The translations under genes and the position numbers were made by a program. DNA of 64,000 nucleotides from an uncultured Muribaculaceae bacterium. Lineage in GTDB: Bacteria > Bacteroidota > Bacteroidia > Bacteroidales > Muribaculaceae. Every line of letters starts with the position of its first letter. Positions within the stretch are counted from its first letter, which is position 1. The notes below the pieces were generated by a model, which saw only the letters and a list, made by a program, of their open reading frames with translations, did no database searches and was not told where the DNA came from. Shown here piece by piece: positions 61,068 through 64,000 of the stretch. Location: assembly GCA_904501735.1 (NCBI GenBank), contig CAJGBY010000007.1, forward strand, positions 36,837-100,836. Direction: 5' to 3'.

Positions 61068-61104
61068 AAATATGGCAAGAGTTAATTAATAATCCTTGCC
61101 ATAT
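61068..61104 (-). promoter_or_regulatory. Terminator-like hairpin in the LRR gene 5' region
   Basis: On the minus strand ATATGGCAAG / CTTGCCATAT is a 10-bp perfect stem with a 14-nt A/T loop, followed by TTTTATTTAT and the LRR ATG about 11 nt later. No gene upstream on this strand needs a terminator. Confidence 0.5.
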
Positions 61105-61341
61105 TAACAATCTTCGATAAAAAATGTTTTTATTAACCTTCGTACACCCTCCTCTACTCAATACTCGCTATTTCACTACATATAACACCCCTAATATTCC
61201 TTCTCTCTACCCATTTCCATGCCCGATATCTACAAATACATAGTAGTAACTAACCTCTCTTGGTGCAATTTTTACAAATCATGAGGCATTTTTGCCACCA
61301 AATACACCTTATTAATTACCCGAAAATCCACCAATTTTCAC

Positions 61342-61349
61342 TATCTTTG
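61342..61349 (+). promoter_or_regulatory. -7 box of the mlaE-mlaF unit
   Basis: TATCTTTG, 23 nt before the mlaE ATG. The region between the LRR hairpin and this box (about 240 nt) shows nothing else. Confidence 0.55.
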
Positions 61350-61371
61350 CAGAATTAAATTTATTTTTATT

Positions 61372-62118
61372 ATGATAAAAAAGACCTTACATAACATAGG
61401 TATATATTGCATGTTCATTTGGCGTGTATTTTCACAACCCGACAAATGGGGTGAATTCTTCAAACGCTATATCAGCGAAGTGGTAAAACTAGTTATCGAT
61501 TCCATCCCACTCGTATTAATAATTTCAGTATTTATTGGTGCAGTATGTACTATTCAGATGAAGCTCAACATCATGTCGCCACTTATCCCTATGTACACAG
61601 TAGGGCTTGCTACTCGCGAAATCATTTTGCTTGAATTCTCATCTTCCATCTTGTGTCTTATTCTTGCTGGTAAAGTTGGATCAAGCATAACATCTGAGAT
61701 CGGAACCATGCGTGTTACCGAGCAAATAGATGCCCTTGAAATCATGGGAATCAACTCAGCCAACTTCTTAGTTCTTCCTAAGATTACAGCTTTCGTATCA
61801 TTCATTCCTATACTTGTAACTATGAGTATGGCAACAAGTATTCTTGGTGGATACCTCATTTCAGTTATCACAGGCATTGTTTCACCCGAAATTTTCATTT
61901 ACGGTATACAAACAATGTTCGTAGAATGGTATGTATGGTATGCGCTCATCAAATCCCTATTCTTTGCATTCGTCATCAGTAGCGTAGCTTCTTATTTTGG
62001 CTACCATGTAACAGGCGGTGCTCTACAAGTAGGTAAAGCCAGTACCAATGCAGTAGTAACAAGCAGCATTCTTATTCTTTTGCTCGATGTTATCCTCACT
62101 AACTTAATGCTTCAATAA
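61372..62118 (+). CDS. mlaE: MlaE-type ABC transporter permease
   Basis: A 248-residue integral membrane permease of the MlaE/TrbE family. About five hydrophobic segments are visible, and the hallmark cytoplasmic loop is SEIGTMRVTEQIDALEIMGI (about 108-127) with the following NFLVLPKITAFV. It transports phospholipids between the inner membrane and periplasmic carriers together with the ATPase encoded 13 nt downstream. The usual MCE-domain substrate protein (MlaD) is not found within the window; the pair may use one encoded elsewhere. The symbol is by homology. Confidence 0.88.
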   Translation: MIKKTLHNIGIYCMFIWRVFSQPDKWGEFFKRYISEVVKLVIDSIPLVLIISVFIGAVCTIQMKLNIMSPLIPMYTVGLATREIILLEFSSSILCLILAGKVGSSITSEIGTMRVTEQIDALEIMGINSANFLVLPKITAFVSFIPILVTMSMATSILGGYLISVITGIVSPEIFIYGIQTMFVEWYVWYALIKSLFFAFVISSVASYFGYHVTGGALQVGKASTNAVVTSSILILLLDVILTNLMLQ

Positions 62119-62131
62119 TCACCTCTTAGCT

Positions 62132-62902
62132 ATGATCGAAGTTAAAAATGTCATAAAGTCTTTTGAGGACAAAACAGTTCTTAAAGGCATCAACGCCAAG
62201 TTTTACGACGGTAAAACCAATCTAATCATCGGTCAATCGGGCTCAGGTAAAACTGTGCTTCTAAAGAATCTCGTAGGACTTCTAAAGCCCGACCAAGGCG
62301 AAATTCTTTACGACGGACGCGACATCACCAAGATGAACATCAAGCAGATGAAAGAAATACGCAAAGAAATAGGTATGCTATTTCAAGGCTCTGCCCTTTT
62401 CGACTCTGAAACAGTTGAAGGCAATGTGATGTTCCCTCTAAAGATGTTCTCCGATATGAGCTATGCCGAAATGAAGGAACGCGCCGAATTCTGTATCCAT
62501 CGCGTAAACCTTGACGGAGCCAATCACAAATACCCTGCCGAAATCAGTGGTGGTATGCAAAAACGCGTTGCCATTGCACGCGCCATTGCGCTCAACCCTA
62601 AATACCTATTCTGCGATGAACCTAACTCAGGTCTCGACCCTGAAACATCAATCCTTATCGACGAACTTTTGAGCGACATCACACACGAGTACAACATCAC
62701 TACAATTATCAACACTCACGATATGAACTCGGTACTCGGCATCGGTGAAAACATTATTTTCATCAACAAGGGTAGCCTCGATTGGACTGGTACAAGCAAA
62801 GATGTATTCACAAGCGACAACAAAGAACTTAACGATTTCGTCTTTGCAACCAACCTTTTCCGCAATGCAAAGCAATACATGCTCCAACAACTAAACAAAT
62901 AA
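62132..62902 (+). CDS. mlaF: MlaF-type ABC transporter ATP-binding protein
   Basis: A 256-residue ABC ATPase. Walker A is IGQSGSGKTVLLKNL (about 33-47), the signature is ISGGMQKRVAIARAIA, and Walker B is KYLFCDEPNSGLDP. The glycine-methionine signature ISGGMQKR and the Q-loop MLFQGSALFDSETV are typical for MlaF/Ttg2A. It powers the MlaE permease in phospholipid trafficking to keep outer-membrane lipid asymmetry. Followed by a terminator. Confidence 0.9.
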   Translation: MIEVKNVIKSFEDKTVLKGINAKFYDGKTNLIIGQSGSGKTVLLKNLVGLLKPDQGEILYDGRDITKMNIKQMKEIRKEIGMLFQGSALFDSETVEGNVMFPLKMFSDMSYAEMKERAEFCIHRVNLDGANHKYPAEISGGMQKRVAIARAIALNPKYLFCDEPNSGLDPETSILIDELLSDITHEYNITTIINTHDMNSVLGIGENIIFINKGSLDWTGTSKDVFTSDNKELNDFVFATNLFRNAKQYMLQQLNK

Positions 62903-62939
62903 TATCGTCATCGTATTTCATCTAAAATACAACTCTATT

Positions 62940-62980
62940 AAGCCTATCTCTTTCACAATCGCAATGAGATAGGCTTTTTT
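62940..62980 (+). terminator. Terminator of mlaE-mlaF
   Basis: AAGCCTATCTC / GAGATAGGCTT 11-bp stem and a T6 tail. Confidence 0.88.
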
Positions 62981-63012
62981 CTTTATATTTAGCAAAAATA
63001 TAGCCCAATAAA

Positions 63013-63043
63013 TTTGCTATTTTAAAAATAATTTGTACCTTTG
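63013..63043 (+). promoter_or_regulatory. Promoter of tRNA-Leu(UAG)
   Basis: TTTG (63013-63016), a 19-nt spacer and TACCTTTG (63036-63043): an ideal Bacteroidota promoter 11 nt before the tRNA. Confidence 0.75.
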
Positions 63044-63054
63044 CATTCGGATTT

Positions 63055-63136
63055 GCGCGTGTGGCGTAATTGGTAGCCGCGCTAGACTTAGGATCTAGTG
63101 ACGAGAGTCGTGGGGGTTCGAGTCCCTTCACGCGCA
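63055..63136 (+). tRNA. tRNA-Leu (anticodon UAG)
   Basis: 82 nt, class II. The acceptor GCGCGTG pairs with CACGCGC, discriminator A. The anticodon arm is CTAGA-CTTAGGA-TCTAG with TAG at the anticodon, a long variable arm is present, and the T-loop is GGTTCGAGTCC. CCA is not encoded (the gene is followed by CAA). Confidence 0.95.
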
Positions 63137-63143
63137 CAAATCG

Positions 63144-63186
63144 AAAGAGAGTGAATTTCATACGAAATTCACTCTCTTTTTTTTTA
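63144..63186 (+). terminator. Terminator of tRNA-Leu(UAG)
   Basis: AAAGAGAGTGAATTTC / GAAATTCACTCTCTTT 16-bp perfect stem, followed by a long T run. Confidence 0.92.
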
Positions 63187-63314
63187 TTTTACGCTCTAAA
63201 TCACATTTAACTAAACTGTATATTTGATTCTTAAAAACAAATTCATTAGATTTATAAAACACACTGTTTAACCCTTGACAAAACCACAAACCGCTCAAAT
63301 AGCAAATAACTAGC
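63187..63314. other. Short gap without recognisable content
   Basis: AT-rich sequence between the tRNA terminator and the restriction-gene remnant. It may be decayed upstream coding sequence, but no reading frame can be aligned by eye. Confidence 0.3.
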
Positions 63315-63653
63315 AGAATAGGATATGTAGGTATTGATGGCATTATTAACGAAGATAAATTAGGTTTAGATGTAATTCACATTCAAGCTAAAAGATGAAA
63401 TTGGCAACAATGTAGGCAGAAGAGAACTCCAAAGTCTTGTTGGCGCATTAGCTGGTCAAAGTAAAAAAAAGGCGTATTTATCATTACTTCATCTTTCACG
63501 CGTGAGGCTTTAGAATACAACCCGTCAAATGTGAAAATTGCAAGGACAGAAGGCAAAAGATTAGCAGAATTAATGATAACTTATAATTTAGGAGTCTCAA
63601 CTAAAGTCTTATGTGAAATCAAGAGATTAGATACCGATTATTTCGACGAATAA
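63315..63653 (+). pseudogene. Decayed C-terminal part of an Mrr-type restriction endonuclease gene
   Basis: Three reading frames join into one Mrr-like C-terminal half. Frame A (63315-63398) reads GIDGIINEDKLGLDVIHIQAK and then hits TGA. Frame B (63394-63470) reads DEIGNNVGRRELQSLVGALA and then ...GQSKKK. Frame C (63471-63653) reads GVFIITSSFTREALEYN, then VKIARTEGKRLAELM and LGVSTKVLCEIKRLDTDYF up to TAA. The catalytic D...QAK and the GAxGxK-like region of Mrr/restriction_endonuclease-like proteins are recognisable. One break is at the expected Trp after QAKR; the other is at a run of eight A (63463-63470). The N-terminal half is missing, so the gene is dead. Confidence 0.78.
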
Positions 63654-63670
63654 TCGGTATAGACTTTTTT
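63631..63670 (+). terminator. Terminator at the end of the Mrr remnant
   Basis: ATACCGATTATT / AATAATCGGTAT 12-bp perfect stem overlapping the last codons of the remnant, then a T run. Confidence 0.85.
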
Positions 63671-63732
63671 ATTAAAAACGAGACACTAACTTAATTTATC
63701 AATTCACTCACACAAAGAACTACGCAATAATA

Positions 63733-63769
63733 AAAAAAGCTGACAATCAAATTCGATTATCAGCTTTTT
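63733..63769 (-). terminator. Terminator of the tRNA-Gly/tRNA-Leu unit
   Basis: AAAAAGCTGA-ATC / GAT-TCAGCTTTTT stem just past the 3' end of tRNA-Leu(GAG) on the minus strand, with a T-rich tail. Confidence 0.75.
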
Positions 63770-63773
63770 ACTG

Positions 63774-63857
63774 TGTCCGAAATGAGACTCGAACTCACAC
63801 GAGCGTAAGCTCACTACCCCCTCAAAGTAGCGCGTCTACCAATTCCGCCATCCGGAC
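63774..63857 (-). tRNA. tRNA-Leu (anticodon GAG)
   Basis: 84 nt, class II. The acceptor GTCCGGA pairs with TTCGGAC (two wobble or U pairs), discriminator A. The anticodon arm is CTACT-TTGAGGG-GGTAG with GAG. The variable arm is GAGCTTACGCTC and the T-arm GAGTTCGAGTCTC. Confidence 0.93.
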
Positions 63858-63894
63858 TTGATTACGCCCTGCTCTTGTCGCATTTGGCGCTTTG

Positions 63895-63967
63895 AGCGAA
63901 AAACGGGACTCGAACCCGCGACCCCAACCTTGGCAAGGTTGTGCTCTACCAACTGAGCTATTTTCGC
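63895..63967 (-). tRNA. tRNA-Gly (anticodon GCC)
   Basis: 73 nt. The acceptor GCGAAAA pairs with TTTTCGC, discriminator T. The anticodon arm is CAACC-TTGCCAA-GGTTG and the T-arm CGGGTTCGAGTCCCG. It lies 37 nt upstream of tRNA-Leu(GAG) and is probably co-transcribed with it. Confidence 0.95.
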
Positions 63968-64000
63968 AATTAAATCTGTTTAAGATCTCTTTTTTTTGAG

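Noticed and set aside
63055..63860. Search for direct repeats (att sites) flanking the Mrr remnant
   Set aside because: No second copy of the tRNA-Leu(UAG) 3' end was seen by eye, so integration cannot be demonstrated.

Overview
The window is a stretch of ordinary chromosome from a low-GC member of the Bacteroidota, most likely order Bacteroidales. The evidence is in the sequence. Nearly every transcription unit starts behind the Bacteroidota housekeeping -7 box TAnnTTTG. Start codons lack Shine-Dalgarno sequences. One secreted protein ends in a type IX secretion (gliding-motility/CHU-type) sorting domain. The gene content (TrkAH, PyrK/PyrDB, a DAHP synthase-chorismate mutase fusion, EtfBA with an acyl-CoA dehydrogenase, OmpP1/FadL, DUF3298 lipoprotein) is also typical. 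I cannot name the genus. I find no prophage, insertion sequence or CRISPR array.

Layout. 1-3.4 kb: CYTH phosphatase, an RlmD-type rRNA methyltransferase, trigger factor. 3.6-7.8 kb: a Phe/Tyr biosynthesis operon (pheA, aminotransferase, DAHP synthase-chorismate mutase, tyrA) behind a complete attenuator: an aromatic-rich leader peptide, an antiterminator strand and an intrinsic terminator. 8-16 kb: a protein-quality-control block, clpB, lon, a small membrane protein and htpG. 16-23 kb: pyrD/pyrK, an HTH regulator, uvrA and a T9SS cargo protein. 23-33 kb: leftward operons ftsK-lolA-trxB and dxs-trkA-trkH-FNT transporter. 33-38 kb: rarA and an etfB-etfA-acyl-CoA dehydrogenase operon. 38-47.6 kb: an orphan polysaccharide-export lipoprotein, a UDG-fold protein, DedA, rpe, a Dabb protein, an ABC-F ATPase, a FadL-like porin, radA and an rRNA methyltransferase. 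47.7-55.4 kb: MFS sugar transporter, NhaC, a YcxB-like protein, a DUF486 protein, an Ntn-hydrolase, a thioesterase, dprA and a nucleoside phosphorylase. 55.4-62.9 kb: operon DUF3298 lipoprotein-rsmG-MBL-nhaA, then cvfB, an LRR protein and an mlaE/mlaF pair. 63-64 kb: tRNA-Leu(UAG), a decayed Mrr-type restriction gene, tRNA-Leu(GAG) and tRNA-Gly(GCC).

Two regulatory observations stand out. First, the phe/tyr attenuator is readable base by base: a run of seven Phe/Tyr codons, a GGCAGGA antiterminator strand inside the leader ORF, and its exact complement TCCTGCC as the 5' arm of the terminator. Second, clpB, lon and htpG each carry upstream a sigma-54 type -24/-12 element (TGGCAC-N5-TTG[C/T], exact 12-nt GG-to-G spacing). 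I found this element in front of no other gene here, which suggests an RpoN-controlled proteostasis regulon. The region after tRNA-Leu(UAG) looks like the scar of a lost defence or accessory insertion.
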